From the NCBI GenBank assembly GCA_008802785.1, contig VUYT01000043.1:1-64000 (forward strand): a DNA stretch of 64,000 bases. The letters run 5' to 3'. Below, piece after piece: positions 23,214 through 34,719 of the stretch (position 1 is the first letter of the stretch; the number at the start of each line of letters is the position of its first letter). A program made the position numbers and the translations under genes. The notes beneath the pieces are model-generated. The model had not been told where the DNA came from and did not search any database. It saw only the letters and a list, made by a program, of their open reading frames with translations. The DNA is from Symmetrospora coprosmae (lineage: Eukaryota > Basidiomycota > Cystobasidiomycetes > Symmetrosporaceae).

Positions 23214-24105
23214 CTAGACTACCTTTGTGAGCCGGTCGTTGGCAGTCTCAAAGTTGATGACCTTCCAGATGTTCTCGAGGTAGTCGGGCTTCCTGTTCTG
23301 GTGCTGCAGGTAGAATGCGTGCTCCCTGGATGACGGGGACAAGTTCAGCTCGAAACTCGCCGAATGATCTTTGACCGCGACCCACCACATGTCGATGCCA
23401 AAGAGAGGGACGAGGTCGAGCAGAGGGTCCTGGTTGGCGGTGGTGGAAACGGCCAGCCTCTTGGTGTTTGGGTCGACGCCGAGCCACGCCCAGCCAGAGC
23501 CCTGGATACCGGCAGCGGCCGCGTTGACCTGCTTCTTGAGGGCGTCGAGCGAGCCAAAGTCGCGCTGGATGAGCTCGTCGAGCTTGCCGTCATTCAGCCG
23601 GCCGCCATTCTCCTTTGTCGGGGCGAGATTCTCCCAGAACAGCGTGTGGTTGATGTGGCCTGGTTCGCAGTACCAAAGCTTCAGCATCGGGTCGTATCGT
23701 AGCGTAGGTGTCTAGACACACCTCCACCGTTGAAGCGGAGAGCCGCCTGCAGCGAGATGGCCTTCTTGGCGTCTTTCGCCTCGAGCGCGGCCTTGAGGTT
23801 CTCCTCGGCCGTGTTGAGGCCGTTCACGTAGGTCTGGTGGTGCTTGGAGTGATGCAGCTCCATGATCTCGCTGGAGATAGCTGGCTCGAGCTGCACAGTA
23901 TGTTTGACACCGGCTCAGCCTCTCAAGCTTGCATCCGCTCTACGCTTGCTGTCCGTCTCGGGTCCGTCAGCGCAGCCTCGAGATTACTCACAGCATCGTA
24001 GCTGTAAGGAAGTTTGGGCAGCGTGTGCTTGCTTCGTGCTCCTGCAGCCCTCACGGCCGATGAGGTCAGGCTTCGGGCAGTGACGCGGGCGGGTCCGGAG
24101 AGCAT
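23214..24105 (-). CDS. SOD2: mitochondrial manganese superoxide dismutase
   Basis: Converts superoxide to hydrogen peroxide and oxygen in the mitochondrial matrix. Four minus-strand exons, 23992-24105, 23722-23890, 23386-23659 and 23214-23325, give 222 residues in phase. A ~30-residue presequence ends before [13 protein letters not shown]. Metal-binding blocks are [26 protein letters not shown], and FGIDMW joined to [10 protein letters not shown], so both His, the Asp and the last His are present. GSGWAWLGV is typical of Mn/Fe enzymes. The last intron (23326-23385, 60 bases) splits the DMW-EHA motif, has a length divisible by three and contains no stop, so an unspliced frame reads through. 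The gene is divergent from Nhx1. Confidence 0.95.
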
Positions 24106-24913
24106 GGTGGTCGGCTCTGGAGTATGTGTTAGCCGCTGTGAATCTGGCTGCTGAGACTGACGGGGCTCCCTCTCACTGAATATGTGCAATAGGTTATGGT
24201 GCCTAGTTGCGATGCGTTCTTGTCGTTTGAGCAGTCGGGAGAAAGCAAGCCAGGTCAGAGGTCTCCTCCAAGATGACTGACAGGACGGAAGTGGGGCAGG
24301 TTCACAGAGCTCGGATCGACATGAGTAAGCCATACAGTAAATAGCAGCAGCAACAGCACTCACCCCGGGGGCCTACTGAGCACATTGCACCGCAGAATAC
24401 TCTTCATTTCTGTGCGAGCAAGTCACTGCATCCCACCCATCACATCCACACTCTTGCCCGGTTCGGGCTGCTGCCTGCCCTCGTGCCTGAAGCTGACGTG
24501 AGGCGGGGCCATAAGTAGGATCAACGACACTGACTTCAACGTGTGTCACGTTCCTGTATCTGCAGCATGCGCCATTGTACACCAGTATTGTGCTTCTACT
24601 CCCAGCCTGCTTGCTGCGAACTCGTTCTGCCTTGTGTGTCCCGCTGCCACCACTCCCCGTCGCGGCTTGCGAGCTGCTCAACGGGAGTCGCGCACGTCTT
24701 GCCTACTCTATTCCCATCTTATCGTCATTCCAAGGAATCCCTCTTCATCAGCTGCGCTCGAGCAGGGAAAGCAGCGTACTGAAGCGTGCTCCCTGAGCGT
24801 GTGCCCACGAGAGCTGCACGGGGTACGGGTTGTATTGCGAGCAGGGCTCTGCTGGATCGGGCCGAGCGAGCACCTCGTCAACCACGGGCAGACAGAGGTC
24901 GACAGCGGCAGCC
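24106..24913. promoter_or_regulatory. divergent spacer between SOD2 and Nhx1
   Basis: 808 bases between two start codons. I found no convincing gene inside on either strand. It should hold both promoters and possibly leader introns. Confidence 0.45.
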
Positions 24914-27900
24914 ATGGCGGTGGACACGCTCGTCGATGATGTTCCAGAGGGTGTGCCGCTTCCACCCGTGGTCCCCCTCGACCCAGAAGTAGAGGTGCGT
25001 CTCTCCCCTCTCAATCCTGCTAGCGGCTGCTGCTGCTGCTGCCCGCCGCGTCAAAAGCGCCGCCTGCTGATGCTGCATCCGCATGGCACGCGTCTGTCCG
25101 TCTTTCAAACAATCGCAGGAGCTATGGTCGTCGCGAGCGCGTGAGTGGAAGAGCCTCATGACTCCGCAGAGTGCCTTCCCGCCGACTGACGCGGTCGCTT
25201 CCCGGCTCGTCAGTCCTGCTCGTCCTCCTCCTCCTCATTCTCTCGTTCTGGGTCTCCTACTATCTCAAGGTCCGCCGGATAAAGTCGGTGCACGAGACGC
25301 TCGTCGCGCTCCTGGCGGGCGCCTTTGTCGGGTTGGTCGTGCGGCTCAGCCCGGGCACCGTCGTGCAGAACATGATCAGCTTCAGTGGGTATTCGTCCCC
25401 TGCGGCGTGACACTCCTTGCTGCCATCTTCTGACGATCTCCACGTCTCGGACTCGCAGAAAACACCATCCTGCTCAACGTTCTCCTCCCGCCCATCATTC
25501 TCAACTCGGGCTTCGAGCTTCGCCAGGCCAACTTCTTCCGGAACTTTGGCGTGATCCTCGTCTTTGCCTTTGCCGGGACGCTCATCTCGGCCGTCGCGCT
25601 TGGGTGAGCCGGATCGTAATGCTCGTCATGGATCTCCTGGCTCTGCTGACTAGGTATCTCCGGGTTTCAGCGTCCTCGTCTACATCTGGGCCCTGCTCGG
25701 CTTGGAAGGCCTATCGCTCTCCATCGTAGAGTGCCTCATTTTTGGCTCTACACTGAGCGCAACGGATCCCGTCACCATCGTGGGTCATAGCTGGGAGTTC
25801 TGTGCATCTATTTATCATCGCTTATCGCGCGCTTGTCCGCAGCTCGCAATCTTTAATGCCCTGAAAGTCGACCCAAAGCTATACAGCATCATCTTTGGCG
25901 AGAGCATCCTCAACGACGCGGTAGCCATTGTCATGTTCGAGTGCGTGTGCGCGCGCGCTACAGAATGAGCGGCAGCCTTCGGCTTACTCTGCTTATTTGG
26001 CCCTATTCCAGGACACTCTCCCAGTTCCATGGCGAGAAGGTCCACATCTTGTCCTTCTTCCACGGCGTCGGTATCTTCCTCCTCATTTTCCTCACCTCGA
26101 TGGCTCTCGGAGTGGTCTTTGGCCTGGCCTGCTCTCTGATGCTCAAACACTCTCGCCTCAACGAGTACCCTGAGATCGAAAGCTGCCTGATCATTTTGAT
26201 CGCCTACACAAGCTACTTTTTCTCCAATGGTCTGACCATGAGTGGTGAGTCTCAGTGACTTAGCGCCGAGTTGTTCAGCGACATCTCTCTGAAACTGCAT
26301 TTGCGCGGATGACAGGCATCGTCTCGCTGCTCTTCTGCGGCATCACGCTCAAGCACTACGCCTATCACAACATGTCGAAGCGCTCACAGCGGACGAGCAA
26401 ATATATCTTTGCCAGCTTGGCGCAGCTTTGCGAGAATTTCATCTTCATCTACCTCGGGCTCAGCCTGTTTACTCAGGAGGATCTCGTCTACAAACCCGTA
26501 TTCATCTTTGTCACGGCTGTGAGTATTCGTCTTCAGGGGTCTGTGCTCAGACTCGCTCGAAGTTGACCCTGCTACTTCCTCCCATAACGCAGCTTGCAGT
26601 CGTTGCGGCACGCTGGCTGGCAGTCTTCCCTCTGGCCAAGGTCATCAATGTGGTCTTTCGTGCGCGAGGTCAGCGTAGCGAGGAGCTGCCTCAGTCGTAC
26701 CAAGTGATGCTGTTCTGGGCGGGGTTGCGGGGTGCAGTCGGTGTCGCTCTCGCAGCCGGGATCAAGGGACACAACGCAAAGTCCCTCCGGACCACGGTGC
26801 TCGTCACGGTCGTCATTACTCTCGTAGTCTTTGGCGGAACGGTCGGAAAGATGATTGAGATCGTAGGGATCAGGACGGGGGTGCAAGAGGACGATGACGA
26901 CGAGTCGTCGGACGAGGAGGGTTCTGCCCCGCAGATCGGCGGTGGCAGCTATCGAGCAGGTGCGCCTCTTGTAGCCGAGTGCAAACGCATCAGACTGACA
27001 TCTAGCGTGTGCCGAACTGCAGCCGCAACAGCCGACTCGCCCTATAGGGACACTTACCGCAATGAGTCTACCCTTTCGCTGCACTCGGCTGGAACAAAGC
27101 GCTTTGGGGCGGGCGCAATGTATCGCCGAAGCAGCAACGACGGCCTTGACAGCGACGAGGACGACCCAGAGGTTCTGCCTTCTGCCACCAGCAGCAACGG
27201 CGCCTTCGGAGATCCTGCCGACGCCGGAGCTGAAGCAGGCGCGGTATGGAGGGATGGGCAGTGGTTCAATGTTCTGGACGAGCAGTACCTGCTCCCTGTC
27301 TTCAGCAACGCAACCGCTTCGAGGCGGCAAGCAAGCAGAAAAGCACTCCGCTCAAGCGCGCGGCTGGCGTCCATTAGCGGAGGCAACTTTGGTCCTGGCG
27401 GAAACGACTCTTACGATGCGAGTCCGGAGAAGGACCTCGGTTCCGGGCGCTCGCCAGACCATTCCGGTCGCGCGAGCCCGGATGACACGACCGGTGGCGA
27501 TGCGTCCGCAGCTGGCGGAAGCAACAGCAGAGGGTTCGTCTCTCCCGCTCCCTTTGCTCGCGCGTCTTCCTCGCACAGGGCGACTCCGTCTCTTGGCCAA
27601 GCGATCTCATCATTGTTCTCTCTCACCCCTACCGATTCCCCAACCTACTCTGTGGGCTCCTCGTCGCCCTCTGCCTCCACCTCCCTATCTGTGCATCCTT
27701 CGATTGTAGGCTCTTCTGAACCGGGGCAGCGCGGCGGTTTTGTGGCAGGCGGGAGGACTGGCCTCGGGCAACGGCCTGCGCGCCTTACAAACCCGAGCTT
27801 TGCGGGAGGCCGGGATTTCCAGCTTGGGCACCCGCCGGGCGCCAGCAACCACCGCCCGCCGACGAGCAACGCCGGAACGCGCCTCGAGACCATACCGCCT

Positions 27901-28593
27901 TCTCCCGGTCCTCAGAACCTGTCCTTCAATCCCTTCTCGACCTCGTCCTTTTTGTCCAGCGGCGGCAAGCGCCGCGACTCTGGCGATGCGACTGGCAGCT
28001 ACGGTCAGGCAGGAACAAGCCGCGATCTCTCATCGGCAGCACCGCGTGGCTATGCGACAGAGATGGACCAGTATCCTCTGGCAGGCTCTCAAGACAGCTT
28101 CACGTCAGCTGCTCAGAGTCTCGCGCCGTCTGGCAGCTCGCCCACTCGGCGAAGCTCCGCTTCGATCGGTGTCAACAACAACGTGGACGCCATGAGCCGC
28201 ACGACGGGTACGAGCGCTGTTGCTGGCAGTAGCGGCGTTGGCGCGGGTGTAGCAGGTCTGATGGCTGCGCGGGAAGATCCCCGCACTCAGCTCTTCCGGC
28301 GGCAGAGCACGCCCATGTCGGAGCACCAGCGCAGCCAATCCTCGCTGGGACGCGTCGAGGGCGGGGATGCTTCGCTATCGACGGCGACGACCGGCGGGAC
28401 AGCTTCTAGCGGGCCGACGACTCCAGCTGCCAGAGGGCATCGCAACAGCCTGTCTGTCGGGAACGGCGTCAATGGCAGCCCGAGTCGGCTGAACCGGGAG
28501 CAGGGCGCTAGACCGCTCAGTGGATCGGGCTACTTCCTGAGTGGTGGACCGCGGGATAGGGACAGGGACGGAAAGGAGGCGAGGGATGACTGA
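24914..28593 (+). CDS. NHX1: endosomal Na+(K+)/H+ exchanger Nhx1 with long C-tail
   Basis: An SLC9A6/7/9-type cation/proton antiporter of endosomes or late Golgi. Nine exons, 24914-24994, 25119-25140, 25214-25384, 25459-25603, 25671-25779, 25843-25940, 26012-26244, 26316-26518 and 26593-28593, give about 1020 residues. Family motifs appear in order: [44 protein letters not shown], the transport motif [28 protein letters not shown] and [14 protein letters not shown]. The membrane part ends near residue 460. Beyond it lies an acidic stretch ([13 protein letters not shown]) and then ~540 residues rich in Ser, Gly and Thr, far longer than the usual cytosolic tail. A 63-base in-frame stretch within the last exon (around 26960-27022) has intron-like ends and may be spliced out. 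Confidence 0.93.
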
Positions 28594-28846
28594 TGAGGCG
28601 ATGTTCCGAAGGTGGGGAGAATGACGGGCAGTCAATCTAGATGCGCCATGGCATATCGCGCATCAGATATGCCGGTACAGTACAAGCTAGCAACCTAGAC
28701 GACGTAGAAGTGTATTGACTAGCTGTGTGTTGTTGCAACATGTGTCTTCTGCAAAGGTAGCGCACGTGAAGCATCCCCCGAAATTTGGGTCAAAAGGCTG
28801 TCAGGACTTCCCTCTGCTCTAATCTGCCGAGCGAGAGCCAATAGTC

Positions 28847-30522
28847 ATGGCTGACATCAACACTGCGAGCTTGGCGACCATGCCAGCGGCCACTGTCGAC
28901 GATGTCCCGCTCGCTTCGACGTCTGCCGCTCCCGCCGCAGCCTCGCGACACGGACTCTGCGCGCTCTGCAGCTCCGCGCAGGCCAAGTACACCTGCCCGC
29001 GGTGCGAGACGCGAACATGCTCGCTAGGGTGCACAGTGACGCACAAGGAGCAAGATGGCTGCACGGGCCTGCGGGACCGCGTTTCGTACGTGGGGATGAA
29101 CGCGTACGGCGATCTGGGCATGTGGCGAGACCTGGGCTACCTGCGCGAGGTGCGCGAGAAGGTCGCCGACTGGGGCAAGAACAGCGTCCAGCCGGGCGCA
29201 GCAAGCCAGCGCGAGCGCGAGCGAGCAGGGTACGGTGGTGCGCCCGCGGGCAAGGGCAAGGAGCGCGAGCGCGAGCGGGAGCGGGATGGCGGCAGAGGCG
29301 GCCGGAGAGACGAGCGCCAGCTGCATCCCCAGCAGCAACAGCAGCAGGTCTCGGACCGGCTCGCTAACCTGTCGCAGCGTGAGCTCAAGCTCAAGCGGCA
29401 GTTGGGCTTCAAGGGCGTCGAGATCCTCTTTATGCCTCGCGAGAGCGAACGGCATACATCGAACCAGAGCAACTATAACTTGAAGTGAGCCGGACCCGCG
29501 TTCTCTTGCGTACGCTTACATGCACGCTCTGTCTGACATAGGGGTGCATACGCTGCGAACCCAGGAAGAGAAAGCTGCACTTGACCGTGTCAATGTCTGT
29601 CTTTGACACAAAGAAGCAAAAGACGCATTCGGCGACGCTGCATCACAATCCCCTGACTGCTACTCTAGCGGAGCTGCTCAGCTCAACCCTTGCACAATCA
29701 GCATCGAAAGCGGCAGATTCGACCTCTGTAATGGATTGCTCAGCCTACACCATGGTCCTGCCGTGCCCAATGCGCCCAACGACGTACATCCCCCGCAATG
29801 CTGTGCCAATTGTCCCAGCCGCTATCACACGGCTGGAGGCGGAGAAGCGACGTGTGAAAGCTGAAGCGGACGCCAAGAAGCCCTTGCCGGCTGCACCTTC
29901 CAGTCTCCCATCAAGACCGAGCTGGCTGCCCGCTGTCGAAGGAGTCGAGCTGCCCTATGCGATCGAAGAAGTTGTGCAGGACGATGTGGGACGGCCAGAA
30001 GAGCAATCAGGCGCTGGTGCTTCTGCCATGAATGCGTATGCTGCTGTGCTCTCCAACACGGCTCGGAGGGTCTGGAAGATCGGCAGCGTCACGATGGACA
30101 CGGGAGTTACGGTGGAGGACGCCCTTAGGGGGACGTCTATCCTTGAATGGCCAGAGTTCGAGCTGTGGCCAACGGAAGTGGTTCAGAGGGAGCTCAAGCA
30201 GGGCACGCTTGAGCTGGCCGAGCGGCGGCAAGCCTATGAACGCAACAGGGGTCAAAAGCGGCCGGCCGAGGGGTCGCTCGAGCAGGGGAACGGTTCCGCA
30301 TACCGGGCTGAGGCAGACGAAGGCATGGAAGGAGAGGGCGAGGACGACGATATCTTGGAAGAAGATGATCCTGCGGGCGACGCGCAGCAGGATCTGGTCC
30401 CAGGCACTGTGGAGAGTGTCCCGGACAGCGACACCAGCGCGCCTTCGAGCAGCGACGTCAGTAGCGACAGCGAAGAGGAGGATGAAGAGGAGGACATCGA
30501 CGGGCAGCCTCTTGTAGCATAG
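28847..30522 (+). CDS. BCD1: Bcd1/ZNHIT6 box C/D snoRNP assembly factor
   Basis: A nuclear zf-HIT protein needed for the stability and assembly of box C/D snoRNPs. Two exons, 28847-29484 and 29565-30522, give 531 residues in phase. The HIT zinc finger spans residues ~38-73 (CALC...CPRCETRTCSLGC...HKEQDGC), with all ligands present. After it come the helix RDRVSYVGMNAYGD, an Arg/Glu low-complexity run, and the FKGVEILFMPRE / NQSNYNLK block. This block leads across the intron to KRKLHLTVSM, as the family's KKK-x-L-x-W region does. The C-terminal ~60 residues are Asp/Glu/Ser-rich. Function is assigned from the finger and the block after it. Confidence 0.85.
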
Positions 30523-30641
30523 GGCGCGTGTGCAACCGCAAGGTCGCAGCAAGGACGCAGTCACGTGTTTTGCCACACCCCATAGAGGCACCTTCAAGTT
30601 GTTGTTCTCGCTCGCTCACTCTCTGCGCAGTCCGAAAGACG

Positions 30642-33600
30642 ATGAGCCGGGAAGTGCATGCCAACGCTGCTCCTCGTCTCAATCTGCGCGGGATCATCAC
30701 TGCCGTTCCTGCTCAGCACTCTGGCCTGCATCGAGACCGGTGGGCGGCCCCCGTGCCGACAACATCTACCGCCGCGAACAGCAACGGCAGCAGCAGCAGC
30801 AGCAGCAGCAATTGCGGTAGTGGTAGCGGACCCGCGTCCAGGATCATGCATGGCAGCGTCAGAGAGAGAGCTAGAGCGTATGAGCAGCGCTACAATGGCT
30901 CGAGCAATGGGCGGGCCATCGAGTCTGGCGCGAAGACAGTGGTGACCTCTGTCAAGGCATCGACGGCAACAGCAAGAACCGACCCAGCTCTGACCGAGGG
31001 ACCTGGCAACGTAGCCGCAGTCCGGATGAGTGCTGGTGAGTCGAGTTGTTTGTCACCTGCCTGATGCGCACAACCTCTCTGCTGATCTCCGTGAACCGCC
31101 CCCGCCAGCCGGACAAGCTAAACGCGATGTCAAGCAACATAGACCAGCAACGCTTGTGGTCGTCGAGGACAAGGAGAACTCGGCACCTCGCTCAACCTCA
31201 CCTTCGAACACGTCTGCACCGACTGATAAAGCACCGCCGAAATCAGTGTACGAGCTCCCCGCAGGCGCAGCTCCTGCCGTCTTTGCAACCCCGACGCCCC
31301 GCTCGCCCGCAATCTCGCGCCCAGTCTCGTACATGCAGCCCATGCGCGAAGAGAACCGAGACGCTCCCCTTACACCCCGGTCAGCAAAGCACCGCTCGAC
31401 GCCAGCCGCCGAATACCCGGCGGCCGCGCTCGCGTCGCTCACCACGAGCACGACGACGCACTCCGGCGGCTCCCGCCCTGGCACGGTCCAAGCAGGCGCG
31501 TTCCGTGCCTCTGCCAACCGAGCGCGCGCAAACTCGACCCCTCGACCGAGCGAGTGGATCGCGCCCGCTTCTCTCACGAAAGCGGCCTCGAGACCGGAGT
31601 CCCCGCAGTGCGCTTCGCCCGTCAAGAGGCAGGATCCCAACGAGGATGCACAGGGGCATGCGCGGAAGCCAGTTGGCATAGAGCAAAAAGAGGCAAATGC
31701 GGACTGGATCCTGTATGGTCTGCAGTCACGCCCGGTGTCAGTGGTAGCTACCCCGGCCCCACCAACAGCAGTCGAGAAGGAATCTTCGGAACCGCCGACA
31801 CACGCCAACAGTCAGCCACCTCGCACGACTACCCCGCCGAGCCGTCCGCCTATGCAGCGCGCCCAGACGGCGCACGTGAGAGATTCTTCAGAGATGTCAC
31901 AACCAGGACAGCTCACCACGTCGGATGCCACGCCATGCGCATCTCAGCCCATGCAGCAAACCCGCTCGCAGCCTATTCCAAACGCCAAGAGATCCAGTCT
32001 ACACATGGACAGGACACAATCAGCGTCGTCATCCTCTGCACAGTGGTCTGGCTCGGGCAGTGGCAAGAATAGCGCGAGCAGGTCAGGCGCGAGACCGAGA
32101 TCGATGACCTTGACGCCCGCCGATGTCGAAAAGGCCTTTGGCGATATGATTGTGGGTCCATCCGGCTCTGCCCCCTCTTCGACACTGCACACTGACCCGT
32201 CGCTCAATGGGCAGATGGATCTCGACCTGCCCGACACAGTGGCCAAGAAGATGCTCGGACTAGACCTGAACGTCAAGTCCGGCATGCTGAAGGGCGGCGC
32301 GGGCGCCTCTTCCCAATCCCTTGGTCGGTCCGTCGGAGTCGCTTCGATCGTCTTTGGCCCATCTGGATCGGCCTCCTACGCCGCTCACGTGAATGCTCGA
32401 CTGCCTATCCCAAGCTTCGGAGAGGGAAGCAGCAGTAGCAATGCAGACGGCGCGACAGGCGGCTCGCCAAAGAAGAGGCGGCCAGCGGTGGTGCGCAAGA
32501 TGAAGAGCTTCATCGGCAAAGACTCTGGAACCACCGAGATGCCTGATGGCTTTTTGACGGTGCATACACCTGCAGGGTCTTCCTCCTCTGGAGGCTCCCC
32601 GACCTTTGCCTCTTCGTGTGCCACTTCACCAATCAGCGGTACCTTTTCGCCATCATTCGACTCGGTTCGCAGCGGCACCACAGGAGGCTCATCCACCGGC
32701 ATCAGCGTCGCGGTATCCCACAGCGCCGCGGCTCAAGCGCACATGCTTAGAGGCAAAACGCTGCGGACGCTGGACCCAGTCAAGGATCTCAAGAAGGTTC
32801 GAGTTCTGCTGCGGAACGAGAGCCTAGAGTGGGTCTCAGAGTGGACGCGATTCGGCGGGTACACTGGCCTGCTTGAGCGCCTGCACGAAGTGCTCGCCAT
32901 TGAGTGGAGAGAGGAGATGCACGACGATGCGGTGTTGAAGGAGCTGCTCAAATGCTTCCGGGCGTTACTGATGACGGTGGTGAGTCTGCATCTCTGCGAG
33001 GGCCGCTCAGCAGGAAGCTCTGGCGTGGATGCTGAGCTACGGCGTAATGCTCGCGGCAGCCTGGTCGCGCTTGCCTCGCCGAGTCAACCCCGGTTCCTTT
33101 CCGTCCGCTTATGGAGCTGCTCTACTCCGAAAAGAAGCCTGGTGACCTCGCTACACGGCAATGCCTCATCGAGATCATCTACGGTCTTTTCGATGTCTTT
33201 GCTGGTCCCGGCTCTTCAGTCCCAGCCGTTGACCGGGACGAGTGGAAGAAGCCTTGGATTGGGCGAGACGCAGCGAGTTCAGGCTCTGTTGGCGGACCGT
33301 CCGCTGCTTCGCCCCGCCTGCCTATGCCTGCACTCGTGGGCGACGATGAGAGCGAGAAGAAGATGTCGTCGGACAGGTCGTCCGCGTGGGAGTCTGCTGG
33401 ACATGACGCGGCAGAGATGAGCTTTGCGAGCGAGAGCACCAAGGTCGGCGGGGATGGCTCGCGCTTGCCCCGCGGCGCGGCTGCGCACGCTCTTGTCCGC
33501 TCGCTCGTGCTTGGCCCGCCGAACGAGCGCGAAGAAGCCAAGCACGATTTCATCCAGCGCAGCCATGTTCAGCGCTTGTACAAGGCATGGATGGAGGAGA

Positions 33601-34311
33601 TCATTGGCACGCTCAGCGACTACTTCTGGGTCTTCTGCCACTCTGGCAACACGTACTGGCGCCTGGAGAACCTGGAGCAGGACAAGGTCGAGGCACCCAA
33701 AGTGCCAGGAGGCATGACAGGCGGAGTCGAGTTTGAGGCAATGGGTGGGTTGGCTATCTGTCAAATGGCGCTGTGGCCGTAGTGCAGTGCTGATACAGTC
33801 TGGGATGTCACCCGATTCGCAGAATACTGCGCCGCGCATTTGCGCCTTCTCAATCAGCTTCTACGGACCTGTCCGAGCAAGGATGCTGCGCAGGCTATGC
33901 ACCACGACCTGTTCTCCAGCGGCTTGGAGAAAGTAATTCTTGTGAGCGTGGGCCCACTTGGCTTGGTTGAACGAGGCGACCGAGCTGACTCTTCCTTCGA
34001 TCTGGCAGACGCTGCGCAAGTGCTCCACAACGTACTACCCCCAGATTCACCTCGAGCTCGCGCGCTATATCGATCTCTGCCTGAGCTCCGGGTACCCTCT
34101 GCACCCGAGCATCCGCAAGCACATAGAGTCGGTCCAGGAGCTCACCAAGTCGCTTTCTGCGGGGACACTGGCGAGACTTCAGGCCGAAGCGCAACAGCGG
34201 GCCCGGCAGCAGGTACACCAGGGACGTCCAAACCGCGACCATCAGAATCAGAAGCAAATTGGCCATCAAAGATCAAGGACCGAAGGACAGGCTATCCAGC
34301 GAGGCCCGTGA
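30642..34311 (+). CDS. GBD/FH3-domain protein without FH2 (formin-like)
   Basis: A probable Rho-GTPase-regulated scaffold in polarity or actin control. Five exons, 30642-31035, 31109-32979, 33084-33744, 33799-33941 and 34009-34311, give 1123 residues. The first ~670 residues are disordered and rich in Ser, Pro and Thr, with patches such as SMTLTPADVEKAFGDMI. From ~677 the GBD/FH3 armadillo region begins (RVLLRNESLEWVSEW, FGGYTGLLERLHEVL, LMELLYSEKKPGDLATRQ, EIIYGLFDVF). It runs to ~1080 through FIQRSHVQRLYKAWMEEII and WDVTRFAEYCAAHLRLLNQ. The frame ends with a short Gln/Arg tail, and the next gene is carbonic anhydrase, so no FH1 or FH2 follows. Diaphanous-type formins normally have those. 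The start uses the ATG at 30642. Confidence 0.8.
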
Positions 34312-34719
34312 TTGCGAGGCGACGAGAACGATTATTCATGCCGGGCTTGGACAGCTTCCCTCGACGCAACTTGATCGTCCAGCAGTAAGAGCCCTACATC
34401 CTTAGCATAGCATGCAGTTCTCGCTCGCACACAGCAGTATCAGTCCCCCTCCCGCTCCGTTTCTGCACTTCTTTCAAGCCATCTGTTCCACGCAGTCGCC
34501 GTACACTTTCTGTCGCAGCGCAACATGTACGACTACACATAGCCGATGCGGCCAGACACAACAGCTTGTATAATCTCCACCCGTGTCTGGAGCGTCGCTC
34601 CGTTCACCGTTCCACCTGTCTTTTCCGTCCCGCGCCGGATTGTCCACCTTTTTTGGATGTGTGCGATAGCGGCGTGACTTCAGGATGTCGGTTGTGCTCA
34701 GTGCGACCAGAAAGTCAGA
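34312..34719. other. intergenic region before carbonic anhydrase
   Basis: 408 bases with no supported gene. It holds the 3' end of the GBD/FH3 transcript and the promoter of the next gene. Confidence 0.4.

Noticed and set aside
23386-23700. extra insertion domain in Mn-SOD
   Set aside because: The extra residues before EHAFYLQ are a 60-base intron with proper GT-AG ends.
31053-31808. 251-codon minus-strand open frame
   Set aside because: Antisense to the disordered half of the GBD/FH3 gene; codon-bias shadow.
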